A stretch of DNA of 64,000 nt, taken from positions 75,968 to 139,967 of the forward strand of contig CAZFRO010000005.1 in the NCBI GenBank assembly GCA_964521425.1, written 5' to 3'. This DNA comes from Joyebacterum sp964521425. Lineage in GTDB: Bacteria > Joyebacterota > Joyebacteria > Joyebacterales > Joyebacteraceae. This document shows, piece by piece, positions 50,855 to 59,953 of the stretch; the first letter of the stretch is position 1, and every line of letters begins with the position of its first letter. The notes below the pieces were generated by a model. That model was given only the letters and a program-made list of their open reading frames with translations, was not told the origin of the DNA and made no database searches. Position numbers and translations under genes: made by a program.

Positions 50855-52075
50855 TCACCGGGAGGCGAAATACAGCTCGGGATTCGGAAGCAGTATCTCC
50901 GAGTCCGCATCCACGTTCTCCAGAAGCGCAGTGAAGTGAATCCCCTCGCTCTCTGCGAGATCGCAGGCGCTCTTCAGGAACGCTGCCCACGCCAGTTGGT
51001 CACCGGTCTTGTCCGCCGAGTGCGGATAGGATGCGCCTGTAGTCCCAAGGCTTCTCTCCAACAGCCACTCGACGGCCTCTCTGGCAGCTTCGGTGTATGT
51101 TTCCCCTGCCGGTTTCGTGATGCGGACGGCGCCGTCCTCTCTGAATCGAAACCTCTCCGCCTCCGCGATCATCGCCTCGACGGCGACGAGAAACTGCTCG
51201 TACTGGATGCCTGTGGACAATCCTTCGGCCTCATCGAGAGCGCGGTGCGCTTCTCGGAGCGCGTCGACAAGCTCCCCATGTTCGGACACGCGCGACAGTC
51301 CGAGAGTTCGCTCAACGGTCGCCTGGGCTTCGGTCACGAGCTTGTCTTCCCACTCACGCTTCCTGTCGCTGAGTGTTCCGAGTAGCTCTTCTGGCTCCCC
51401 GCGACGCACTGCCTCCATTGCTGTGCTATCCGCCAGAGCGAACTGATGCTCGAGGGCGGCCTCGAGTGCGAGGTGACGGAGCCCCTCGACCTCTTCCCTG
51501 GGAATCGGCAGAAGCACCCACTCCCCTACCTCAAGCTCTCGCACGCCGTTCAGCTCCGTGAGACCGTCCCACACAATGTAGACGTCCCCATTGTCGTCAG
51601 ACATATCCCGCGCCAGCTCCCCGCGCTCGGTCGCCACAATGGTGGTCGCGATCGTCCAGAGGCTCTCTCCGGGGAGAGCGACCGTCACTCTGTGGGCCGG
51701 GATGAACGCGGCCGGGTCATCGAGCGACGCCACCACCACGTCTCCGGCGAAGAACCGCTCTCGTGATCTCTCAATCTCGCGCGAGCGCCACCTGAGCGCC
51801 CTGATGTCCTTCAGGAGCCCGACAAACTGCTCGCCGGATTGAACTCGCTCCGCACTCTTGGCACACGACAGAGCTCTGTCGTAGGCTCCGCGCTCGGCCG
51901 ACCTTGTGGCAAGCACCTCCCACTCAGCGGCCGTCCTGCCGGCGTAGCTCGCCACTCCTGTCTCGCGTGCCTCGTCCGGACGATCGGACCCGGCGTCGGA
52001 CAGGAGAGGGAGGATGATTCCAGCCAGAAGGATGATGAAGGGGAGCGCTATTGTCGCTCTCATTCTGTCTCTCAT
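50855..52075 (-). CDS. Exported helical protein with a LysM-like module
   Basis: 406 aa, ATG 52075 behind GAAGAGGGAAC. The N-terminal hydrophobic segment (TIALPFIILLAGIILPLLS) is a signal or anchor. A helical, Glu/Arg-rich region (about 45-115) precedes a LysM-like stretch: VTVALPGESLWTIATTIVAT ... YIVWDGLTELNGVRELEVGE, ending WVLLPIP. This suggests peptidoglycan binding. The rest is predicted helical with coiled-coil character (LSDRKREWEDKLVTEAQATV). Possibly a cell-wall-associated structural protein; family not recognised beyond the LysM-like part. Confidence 0.72.
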   Translation of the reverse strand: MRDRMRATIALPFIILLAGIILPLLSDAGSDRPDEARETGVASYAGRTAAEWEVLATRSAERGAYDRALSCAKSAERVQSGEQFVGLLKDIRALRWRSREIERSRERFFAGDVVVASLDDPAAFIPAHRVTVALPGESLWTIATTIVATERGELARDMSDDNGDVYIVWDGLTELNGVRELEVGEWVLLPIPREEVEGLRHLALEAALEHQFALADSTAMEAVRRGEPEELLGTLSDRKREWEDKLVTEAQATVERTLGLSRVSEHGELVDALREAHRALDEAEGLSTGIQYEQFLVAVEAMIAEAERFRFREDGAVRITKPAGETYTEAAREAVEWLLERSLGTTGASYPHSADKTGDQLAWAAFLKSACDLAESEGIHFTALLENVDADSEILLPNPELYFASR

Positions 52076-52245
52076 GTTCCCTCCTCTTCCCTGCAGGTCA
52101 GATGTGGCCTGCTCTCACACCGACAGACGCGCGCGCGGCCCCGATTCTTCTCGAGATCGCGCGCTGTCCTCTCCGGCACCTGTACGAACGCGCACGGATC
52201 TGCGGGTCCGTGCGCGTCAGTCAGAATATCCGAAGGCTGTGATGA

Positions 52246-53634
52246 TCAAGGCCGGGGCGGCTGGCGTCCAGATGCCCAGGAGATCGGGAAGGATGGCGGG
52301 AGCCTCACAACATCAAAGAGGGTGGCGATGAGGTGATCCTTGTTGCCGGCTCGCTCGGGGTTCACGTACTCCCAGACGATGACGCCTGAGCGCGTGACCT
52401 CGAAGGCGCGGCCGAAGTCCGATTCGACGATCAGCGTGTTGCCGTTCGCGAGCCGGTGGTTAGCCCCACACATGCGGGTGAAGAAATCGTTGCCCTTGCT
52501 GCCCTTGTATACCCACGCGACTTCCTGTGTCACGGGGTTGAACTCAACGATCCGCGAGCGACCGTTGTCCCCTCGATTGTCGAACACAAGCATGTTCCCG
52601 TTACCCAGCATCGTGGGCATGTGTTGTTCGAGCCAGATGCCTGCGTGCGCCCAGACCACCTTCTCCTGATCGAGATCCACGACCGCCACGAGACTGAGCT
52701 TTCTGAGGGAGATGAGAACGTTGCCTTTTCGGAAGGCGGGAATGCGATCGGCCAGACTCCCGTCCAGAACCTCGATGGCATTCGTATGGAAGATATCTCC
52801 AACTCTCCGCATGCCGAGCACACCAAGAGCGTTGGCGAATTCGGACTTCTCAAACGCCTTGAGCAAGGAGACACGCTTGAGCGTTCTGCCCTCTCGATCG
52901 AGAATCTCGACGAAGTCCTCGAGAATGGGGCTTGCTGAATTCAGCCGCGCGACGATGTGTGCTTCCCGCGTCAGCACATAGATGGTTCCATCATCCATGG
53001 CGTCGAGATCATGGTGTGCGCCATTGTCCCTGGCCCAGATCAGCCTCGAGTTCTTGTCCACCTTGATGAGACCAAGTCCTTCGAAGGCGGCCAGAATGCT
53101 CCCGTCCTCAAGCAGCTGTGCATACCTCCACGACTGTGCGCTCTCCTCAGTGGCATCGTCCAGTCTGTCAGGCCAGGCCTCGGAGAAGGGAAGGCTCCAT
53201 TCATGGAGAACCGTCCCGTTCATATCCATGAGCGCGGCCCCCGGTCTGTGCGCGGAGACAACGAGATTCACCCCAGCAAGGCTCAGCTTGGAGTCGTGCG
53301 TCGTGACGCCTGACCGGTAGGGGGCCGGCTGTGAGCCGGTCAGATACCCGATAGACTGCAGACGCTCGATCTCGCGCTGCTGCTCCTCGGTGAGCGGTTT
53401 GCGGTCGCGCGGTCTGGCCGTGCGCCAGCGTCCAGCCGGTTCGTCGCTCGCTTCGTCGCTCGCTTCAATCTCGACGCTCTCCGAGGGTTCCGTGCGCGTC
53501 CAGCCCCAGAAACCCGCGGCGTCTGAGGCGGAAAGGAACACGGCGGCCACGAGAAGCAGGATTCCCAGGTGGAGGATCCGGAGTCGACGTCTCCCCCGTG
53601 ATCTTCCTCCGGTCTCGCAGACAGTGTGGATCAA
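52246..53634 (-). CDS. Arylsulfotransferase (ASST)-like secreted beta-propeller
   Basis: 462 aa with start TTG 53634, four bases after GGAGGT and inside a transcript that should begin near 53696. An ATG at 53691 lies too close to that start point. A TM/signal segment (LHLGILLLVAAVFLSASDAA) is followed by a linker and ERLQSIGYLTGSQPAP, a segment seen before ASST/sulfatase-like domains. The propeller repeats D-x-x-G and W motifs: PGAALMDMNGTVLHEWSLPF, DGSILAAFEGLGLIKVDKNS, GNMLVFDNRGDNGRSRIVEF, NGNTLIVESDFGRAFEVTR. The conserved His of ASST may be HHDLDAMDDG. Substrate unknown. Confidence 0.78.
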   Translation of the reverse strand: MIHTVCETGGRSRGRRRLRILHLGILLLVAAVFLSASDAAGFWGWTRTEPSESVEIEASDEASDEPAGRWRTARPRDRKPLTEEQQREIERLQSIGYLTGSQPAPYRSGVTTHDSKLSLAGVNLVVSAHRPGAALMDMNGTVLHEWSLPFSEAWPDRLDDATEESAQSWRYAQLLEDGSILAAFEGLGLIKVDKNSRLIWARDNGAHHDLDAMDDGTIYVLTREAHIVARLNSASPILEDFVEILDREGRTLKRVSLLKAFEKSEFANALGVLGMRRVGDIFHTNAIEVLDGSLADRIPAFRKGNVLISLRKLSLVAVVDLDQEKVVWAHAGIWLEQHMPTMLGNGNMLVFDNRGDNGRSRIVEFNPVTQEVAWVYKGSKGNDFFTRMCGANHRLANGNTLIVESDFGRAFEVTRSGVIVWEYVNPERAGNKDHLIATLFDVVRLPPSFPISWASGRQPPRP

Positions 53635-53702
53635 GAGTACCTCCAGGAAAACAAGGCCAGGCGACGCATTGGTTCCATGCCGCTCTATCATGCACTGCCT
53701 CG

Positions 53703-53732
53703 AGTATAGCATCTCAGGGGAGCGGCGCCCAA
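53703..53732 (-). promoter_or_regulatory. Promoter for the ASST-like gene
   Basis: On the minus strand TTGGGC (53732-53727), 18 bases, TATACT (53708-53703). It is divergent from the ABC-transporter promoter at 53762. Confidence 0.55.
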
Positions 53733-53761
53733 GCGCAAGAGGCCCCTGCGTGCAGTTCACA

Positions 53762-53790
53762 TTGACAGCGTGTCGCGCGGTCTATAGCAT
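53762..53790 (+). promoter_or_regulatory. Promoter of the sugar ABC transporter operon
   Basis: TTGACA, 17 bases, TAGCAT, about 50 bases before the first gene. Confidence 0.7.
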
Positions 53791-53840
53791 GACCGTGAAC
53801 AGTCATACATCAAGCTGGCAATCTGAAGGGGGACCGGAGA

Positions 53841-55094
53841 ATGCGGAAACTGACAGCTCTGGCTGGAGCAGGCGTCGTTCTGTCGATCTGCTTTCTCGTC
53901 GGGTGTTCGACGGAAGACGACGGCGTCATCAGGATGATCTTCGCAGCGGGGCAGGACCCATCCGGAGCCACCGCCGCACTGATCGAGGAGTACAATGCCT
54001 CTCATCCGGACGTCGAGGTCACATTTCAGGTCATGCCGGCCAATACGGATACGCAACACGACGCCTACGTCACCTACCTCTCCGCTCAGGAGTCGAGCAT
54101 CGATCTCTACAGTCTCGATGTCATCTGGACGGCGGAGTTCGCGCGCGCAGGGTGGATACGGCCGATACCGGCCGGTCTCTTCGATGAACAGGAGTTCCTG
54201 TCGGGACCTCTTGAGAGCGTTATGTACGAGGGTACGACCTACGCGGTGCCGTGGTTCACAGACGCAGGACTCCTCTACTACCGCAGCGACCTCCTCGAGA
54301 AAGCCGGACTCCCGGTTCCTGAGACGTGGAGCGAGTTCACACGTGCCTGCACGAGCGTCGCCTACCCCGCCGGGATCGAGGGATTCATCTGGCAGGGCGC
54401 GAAGTATGAGGGTCTGGTCTGCAACTTCCTCGAGGTTCTGTGGGGCCGGGGGGGTGACATCTCCGCGGAGACGCTTCGCGATTCGCCGGAGCGCGCGGTG
54501 AGGGACGTTGAGTCGACGATTGACTTCATTAGAGAGCTCATTGAGACGGGGATCTCTCCGGCAAGCGTCCTCACCTATAAGGAAGAGGAGTCACGACGGC
54601 TCTTTACGGAAGGTCAGGTCCTGTTCCTGAGAAACTGGCCCTACGTCTGGAGCATCGCAGAAGACGAGGAGTCATCGGTCAAGGGAACCATCGGAATCGC
54701 ACCTCTCCCCCATGTGGAGGGTGAGACGGGCTACTCCACGATCGGTGGCTGGAACATCGCCGTCTCCGCCTACAGCCGGCACCCGGAAGAGGCGTTTGAG
54801 TTCCTCGCGTTCATCACGGGCGAACGCTCGCTTAGCCTCCGGGCGATTGAGGGGGGATACCTGCCGACCAGGAGGAGTTCGTACGGCGACCCGGACGTTC
54901 TCGCCGCGAACCCACACTACAGCGACTTCTTCGACGTCTTCCAGAACACGCGCAACCGACCGAGAACGCCTCACTACCCGATCGCGTCCGACATCATCCA
55001 GGAGAACGTCCACAGGGCACTCACAGGTGAGTTCGATTCGCACGCCGCTGCCGAGAGCATAGTGACCGAGATGGCCGCGATCCTGTCACGCTAG
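53841..55094 (+). CDS. ABC sugar transporter substrate-binding lipoprotein
   Basis: 417 aa. ATG 53841 lies behind GGGGGACCGGAGA; lipoprotein signal with Cys22 (LSICFLVGCS). It has the family 1 extracellular solute-binding fold (VIRMIFAAGQDPSGATAALI, YAVPWFTDAGLLYYRSDLLEKAG, EGQVLFLRNWPYVWSIAED, GGWNIAVSAYSRHPEEAFEF). The length and segments resemble trehalose/maltose binders of the ThuE/LpqY type. It delivers substrate to the two permeases downstream (29-base gap). Confidence 0.9.
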   Translation: MRKLTALAGAGVVLSICFLVGCSTEDDGVIRMIFAAGQDPSGATAALIEEYNASHPDVEVTFQVMPANTDTQHDAYVTYLSAQESSIDLYSLDVIWTAEFARAGWIRPIPAGLFDEQEFLSGPLESVMYEGTTYAVPWFTDAGLLYYRSDLLEKAGLPVPETWSEFTRACTSVAYPAGIEGFIWQGAKYEGLVCNFLEVLWGRGGDISAETLRDSPERAVRDVESTIDFIRELIETGISPASVLTYKEEESRRLFTEGQVLFLRNWPYVWSIAEDEESSVKGTIGIAPLPHVEGETGYSTIGGWNIAVSAYSRHPEEAFEFLAFITGERSLSLRAIEGGYLPTRRSSYGDPDVLAANPHYSDFFDVFQNTRNRPRTPHYPIASDIIQENVHRALTGEFDSHAAAESIVTEMAAILSR

Positions 55095-55123
55095 GCCAAC
55101 CACGACGCTCAGGGAGAAGCGGT

Positions 55124-56017
55124 GTGAGCAGGGCAAGGCCGAGGAAGAGACGACGAGAGAGCCGCCTGGCGGTCTGGCTGCTCGCGCCATCGCTGGTGTT
55201 CGTGGCGCTTCTCGGGGCGTTCCCGGTCCTGAGCCAGTTCGTTCTCAGCTTCACGCACTACAACATGAAGTTCGCGGATGAGCGAGGATTCGCCGGGCTC
55301 GAGAACTTCGCAAGACTGGCAGCTGACGCCACATTCCTGCAGGATTTCTGGCAGACCATCTACTTCACAGTCATATCGGTTGGCTTCGAGCTTACCTTCG
55401 GACTCGCGGCGGCGCTCGTGCTCAACCGGATCGGTCGCGGACGCGCCGCTCTGAACACAGCGATCGTGCTTCCGTGGGCGCTTCCCACTGTCGTGGCTGC
55501 GACGATGTGGTCGCTCATCCTGAACGACAGGATGGGGCTTCTGAACTCTGTTCTGGTCAAGCTCGGTGCGATAGACGCACCTGTGGTCTGGCTCGGGCCG
55601 GGTCTCGCCATGGGTTCGATCATCCTCGCGGATGTGTGGAAGACCACACCCTTCGTGGCAATCATCCTCCTCGCTGGGCTCAAGTCGATTCCCGATCAGT
55701 ACTACGAGGCGGCCTCGCTGGACGGCGCCGGAAGATGGCATCAGTTCCGATTCGTGACGGTGCCCCTGCTGCGTCCATTCATCGCGATCGCGCTTCTCTT
55801 TCGAACGATGGATGCGTTTCGCGTCTTCGACATCGTGTGGGTGCTGACCGGCGGCGCCACCAAGACGGAAACACTCTCTGTCTATATATATCGCATGCTG
55901 TTCCGCTATTCGGACCTGGGCTACGGATCGGCGATGACGGTTGCTCTCTTTCTGATCGTCTTCCTCATAAGCCTTGGTCTTCTGAAGCTCCTGAAAGCCT
56001 CGCGGGAGACTGTATAG
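55124..56017 (+). CDS. ABC sugar transporter permease, MalF/ThuF-like
   Basis: 297 aa from GTG 55124 behind GGGAGAAGCGG. About six TM segments. The coupling motif YYEAASLDGAGRWHQFRFVT (EAA-x3-G-x9) sits in the C-terminal half. Its stop is one base before the next start. It pairs with the MalG-like subunit. Confidence 0.92.
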   Translation: MSRARPRKRRRESRLAVWLLAPSLVFVALLGAFPVLSQFVLSFTHYNMKFADERGFAGLENFARLAADATFLQDFWQTIYFTVISVGFELTFGLAAALVLNRIGRGRAALNTAIVLPWALPTVVAATMWSLILNDRMGLLNSVLVKLGAIDAPVVWLGPGLAMGSIILADVWKTTPFVAIILLAGLKSIPDQYYEAASLDGAGRWHQFRFVTVPLLRPFIAIALLFRTMDAFRVFDIVWVLTGGATKTETLSVYIYRMLFRYSDLGYGSAMTVALFLIVFLISLGLLKLLKASRETV

Positions 56018-56018
56018 A

Positions 56019-56846
56019 ATGAAGAGGATAAGACTGAGCAGCACAGGACTGTGGATCGCACGACTGGCGATCGCCGCCGCGTGTCTGATCCCCTTCTACT
56101 GGCTCCTGAACATCAGTCTCTCTGCCCCTTCGGCTATCTACAAGATGCCGGCGGACTACTGGCCACGCCCACCCGTGATCCAGAACTTCCGCGCGGTCTT
56201 CGAGACCGGTCAGTTTCCAAGGAACATCCTGAACAGCTTCATCGTGGCATCGCTCACGACTCTCCTCACGCTGGCTCTCGCCTCCCCGGCCGCATACGCA
56301 CTTGCCCGCCTGAAGGTGAAGCGGAAGGAACTGATCATGGCCGTCTTCCTCGGAATCGCCATTTTCCCCGCGATTGGGATGATCGGTCCGCTCTACGTCG
56401 CCATGGCTCGTCTCTCGCTCATAGGGCGCTACCCGGCGCTCGTCCTCCCCTACACCTTGATGTCGCTTCCCCTTGCGGTGTGGATTCTCACCCACTATTT
56501 CTCGACGCTTCCCAGAAGCCTCGAGGACGCGGCACTTGTTGACGGTTGCACGCCTGCGCAGGCCTTCCTGCGGGTGATCCTGCCCGTCTCGGCCCCAGGC
56601 CTCTTCACGTCCGCAGCTCTCATCTTCATCTTCGCATGGAACGAATTCCTCTTCGCACTCATCATGACCTCCACACCCGAGTCAAGGACAGTGCCCGTGG
56701 CGCTGGCCCTCTTCGCCGGACTGCACGAGTTGCCGTGGGGCACGATCGCCGCTGCTACGATCGTGAGCATCGCCCCCGTACTCCTTCTTGTGGCTCTGTT
56801 TCAGCGGAAGATCGTCGAGGGACTGACGGCCGGCGCAACCCGCTGA
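56019..56846 (+). CDS. ABC sugar transporter permease, MalG/ThuG-like
   Basis: 275 aa. Six TM segments and the EAA loop LEDAALVDGCTPAQAFLRVI with the family Gly. Third and last gene of the importer; no MalK-type ATPase gene follows, so a shared ATPase encoded elsewhere (as with MsmK/MsiK) is likely. Confidence 0.92.
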   Translation: MKRIRLSSTGLWIARLAIAAACLIPFYWLLNISLSAPSAIYKMPADYWPRPPVIQNFRAVFETGQFPRNILNSFIVASLTTLLTLALASPAAYALARLKVKRKELIMAVFLGIAIFPAIGMIGPLYVAMARLSLIGRYPALVLPYTLMSLPLAVWILTHYFSTLPRSLEDAALVDGCTPAQAFLRVILPVSAPGLFTSAALIFIFAWNEFLFALIMTSTPESRTVPVALALFAGLHELPWGTIAAATIVSIAPVLLLVALFQRKIVEGLTAGATR

Positions 56847-57020
56847 CTCGCACGCCAGGCTCCGCCCCGTCGCGTCATGGCACCATGAAATCGGCTTCAT
56901 GACATCATGAAGGATGCGAGCGATCTGACTGGCCCACTTCTGGCATTCGATAGCATTACGACTACATTGTGGGGGTGACGGCGCTCGTTTGCCTTGGAGC
57001 GCCGCATGGCAAGGAAATGC

Positions 57021-57049
57021 TTGACAGCTTTCTTGCTCGTGCATATACT
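57021..57049 (+). promoter_or_regulatory. Near-consensus sigma-70 promoter
   Basis: TTGACA, 17 bases, TATACT, the best promoter in the window. Transcription should start near 57056, which excludes start codons at 56994 and 57006 for the next gene. Confidence 0.8.
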
Positions 57050-57077
57050 CCGCGCAACTCAGGCTAGGGAGAGGTTT

Positions 57078-59936
57078 TTGTTCGTCTTTTCGCGCGGCGC
57101 GGCACGTGGCTCGTGTGTGATGCTGTGTGGAGCAGCGTGGCAGGTTCTCGCGATCCTGGCACTGTGCTTCATACTTGCAGGCACTGCCTCGGCCAACCCG
57201 GAGACTCAACCAGACTCTCGTGCGCACATCATCGTGGGCATGACCCCCAATACGCAATTCGCCGTCACGTGCGACGATTCGCTGCTTACTCCCGACCCCA
57301 TCGAGTCGGACGAGCTTGGTATTCTCACGTTCTCCACGGATGAGAACCAAGAGGGCTCACCCGTCACGATCTGGGTCGGAACGCCCGCGCCTCCTGAGAT
57401 ATCAGATGTGGCGGCGTGCGCGGTGTCCGATACATACGCGCTTATCTGCTGGAACACCGACCGACCGGCGACATCGCAGGTTGAATTCGGAACGACAGAC
57501 TCCTACGGCAGCACAACGATCCCTGTCGGGGGCTTGACGACGATCCACGCCGTCTACATCTTCCCTCTGGAGCCTGAGACACTCTATCACTACCGCGCGG
57601 TCTCGATGGACGCCTTCGACAACACGACGAAGTCCGGCGACTACACGGTCGTAACGGATGCTCCCCACCTGAGGATCAGCAACTTCGGGTCGTCGGATCC
57701 GACGACGCATTCCATCACCGTGAACTGGACCACCAGCGAGCCGGCCGACTCGCGCGTCGTGTACGGCCTGGACCACTTCTACGGGAACGCCACTCCTCTC
57801 GATCCCGAGTTCGTAAGCGAGCACTCCGTCGTGATCGACGGGCTTCAGCCGGGAATCACGTATCACTTCAGGGCATGGAGCACTGACGCCGACGGACAGA
57901 CTGCAGTCTCGGTGGACGGTGTGGCCACGACTGAGACATCAGACCTCGAGATCTTCGATGTGGCCGTCATCGACACCACATCGCTCACAGCGACTATCTC
58001 CTGGAACACGACGGTCGCGGCAACGGCCATCGTCGAATACGGACTGACGAAAGACTACGGGATGTCGATAGAGCTCAGTGACTACTTCGAGGCCTACAAT
58101 CTGGCCGTCCTCATCGATCTCTCACCGGCAACCCTTTATCACTACCGTATCGTCTGCACGAGCCTCGGAGGAGACCAGGTCATGACCCCCGACATGACGC
58201 TTGAGACGCAGCCTCCTGGGCATCCCGATGACCTGGTCTTCTTCAAGGTCATGCCGAAACACGTGGGCTGGGACTCCGCGATCATCGGGTGGATCACGAA
58301 CATGCCGGCAACCTCGATCGTCGAGTACGGGACAACGCCCGAGTACGGATCTGAGGTTTCAAGCTCGGACTACGTCACCTGCCACGCAATGCTGCTTGAG
58401 GGGCTGGATGAGACAACCACGTACTACTATCGCGTGAGATCGGTCACAGAGGCCGGCATACCTGGTATCTCGGGCGCCGGCACATTCGCGACGGTCCTAT
58501 CCCCGCTCGAGATCACAGACCTCGCCTCGGAGTCGGGTGTCGGCTTCGTCACTCTCACGTGGACGACGAATCGACCTTCAGACTCGCGCGTTGAGTATGG
58601 CTCGGACGAGAACTACGGGAGCGTCACGCCGCTGTTCCCGGAACTGGTGACAGACCACTCCATCACGGTCGATGAGTTGCTCTCGAACGAGGTCTACCAC
58701 TTCAGAGCCTGGAGCATCGACGACCATGGCTTCGTGGCAGGATCACAGGACCACACGGTCATCGTACCCGCCCCGGAGCTGATCGTTGAGTCGGTGGCGG
58801 TCTCGGATACAACTGACGTGTCGGTCGTGATCAACTGGACGACATCGCACCCGGCCTGGTGCCGGGTTGAGTACGGCGTTGAACTGGCCTTTGACCTCGC
58901 GGCTGACGACGAGCTGGGTGCCGTCACCGCTCATACGATCGAACTCATCGATCTTCTTCCCTCAACCAACTACGACTTCAGGATCGTGGCCACTGATGGC
59001 TACGGGCAGGAAACAACGTCCGACGTGCACTTCTTTGAGACGAGATCTCCTGGCTTCCAGAACCCTCTTGAGATGGCGGACGTAAGCGTGTACGAGCTGG
59101 GGCCGACGTATGCCAGAATCTCCTGGATCACGGACAGACCGGCCACGTCGGAGGTTCAGTTCGGGACATCCCCCGACTACACGTCGACCATGTTCGATGG
59201 GGCGTTTGTAACCGAGCACGAGCTGCTGCTGACAGGCCTCGATTCGGCTACCGAGTACCACTTCAGAGCCTTCTCCGTGGCTTCGAATGGAGCTCCGGCT
59301 TCCTCGGAAGACGGAACGTTTGAGACGCTGGAGGCAGGCGACTACAACGCCCCCTCTGTTCCTCAGGCATTGACCGTGACCCCGGACATGGGAGCCGTCA
59401 CCATCAGGTGGGCGGAGTGCAACGATCCGGACCTCGCCGGCTACCGCCTGTACAGACGGAGCGAGATGGATACGGTCATGGCGTTTCTTGTGGAGGTATC
59501 GTCCGGCGTTCTGGAGTTCGCAGACGAGAGCGCGATCCGCGGCATTCAGTACGGATATGCGGTGTCTGCAGTAGATGAGTCCGGGAACGAGAGTGAACGG
59601 TCCGTGGTTGTGGAGGCCGTTGCCGGGACCGGAACGACGCCCCGGGTCTGGGTATTCCCGAACCCGATCACTGACGGGACCACGTTGCGCATCTCCCCTC
59701 CCGCTTCTCTCGGGCAGTCTCGAGGAGACGAGCCTTGGGAGTACGCGGTCCGCATCTATGACGCCTCTGGTCGCCTTGTGCGAACGGTGGCTCGCGGATG
59801 GTCAAACGAGCCGGTCGTAGACACCTACTGGGACGCTGAGGATGCTCGAGGTGAGTACGCATCGAGCGGCGTCTACTTCTGTGAGGTCACGATCGCGGGA
59901 AGAAGCGCCCGTTCGAAGCTCATCGTGATCCGGTAG
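57078..59936 (+). CDS. Secreted fibronectin-type-III repeat protein with T9SS C-terminal domain
   Basis: 952 aa from TTG 57078, placed six bases after AGGGAG and about 20 bases after the predicted transcription start; ATG 57121 is an alternative. Signal peptide ...LALCFILAGTASA. Seven repeats of a purple-acid-phosphatase-N/FN3-like domain each carry [ST]-x-x-W-x-T-x-x-P and V-x-[FY]-G-T (ALICWNTDRPATSQVEFGTT, SITVNWTTSEPADSRVVYG, AIIGWITNMPATSIVEYGTT). One canonical FN3 follows (PSVPQALTVTPDMGAV). The C-terminal FlgD-like T9SS domain reads VWVFPNPITDGTTLRI ... YASSGVYFCEVTIAG. Likely a surface adhesin or scaffold. Confidence 0.85.
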   Translation: MFVFSRGAARGSCVMLCGAAWQVLAILALCFILAGTASANPETQPDSRAHIIVGMTPNTQFAVTCDDSLLTPDPIESDELGILTFSTDENQEGSPVTIWVGTPAPPEISDVAACAVSDTYALICWNTDRPATSQVEFGTTDSYGSTTIPVGGLTTIHAVYIFPLEPETLYHYRAVSMDAFDNTTKSGDYTVVTDAPHLRISNFGSSDPTTHSITVNWTTSEPADSRVVYGLDHFYGNATPLDPEFVSEHSVVIDGLQPGITYHFRAWSTDADGQTAVSVDGVATTETSDLEIFDVAVIDTTSLTATISWNTTVAATAIVEYGLTKDYGMSIELSDYFEAYNLAVLIDLSPATLYHYRIVCTSLGGDQVMTPDMTLETQPPGHPDDLVFFKVMPKHVGWDSAIIGWITNMPATSIVEYGTTPEYGSEVSSSDYVTCHAMLLEGLDETTTYYYRVRSVTEAGIPGISGAGTFATVLSPLEITDLASESGVGFVTLTWTTNRPSDSRVEYGSDENYGSVTPLFPELVTDHSITVDELLSNEVYHFRAWSIDDHGFVAGSQDHTVIVPAPELIVESVAVSDTTDVSVVINWTTSHPAWCRVEYGVELAFDLAADDELGAVTAHTIELIDLLPSTNYDFRIVATDGYGQETTSDVHFFETRSPGFQNPLEMADVSVYELGPTYARISWITDRPATSEVQFGTSPDYTSTMFDGAFVTEHELLLTGLDSATEYHFRAFSVASNGAPASSEDGTFETLEAGDYNAPSVPQALTVTPDMGAVTIRWAECNDPDLAGYRLYRRSEMDTVMAFLVEVSSGVLEFADESAIRGIQYGYAVSAVDESGNESERSVVVEAVAGTGTTPRVWVFPNPITDGTTLRISPPASLGQSRGDEPWEYAVRIYDASGRLVRTVARGWSNEPVVDTYWDAEDARGEYASSGVYFCEVTIAGRSARSKLIVIR

Positions 59937-59953
59937 TCCTCCCAGGACTACCG
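59931..59953. terminator. Palindromic hairpin containing the stop codons of two converging genes
   Basis: CGGTAGTCCT, loop CCC, AGGACTACCG. The left arm contains the TAG of the FN3 gene and the right arm, read from the minus strand, the TAG of the next gene. The stops are 11 bases apart; no T tract. Confidence 0.6.
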
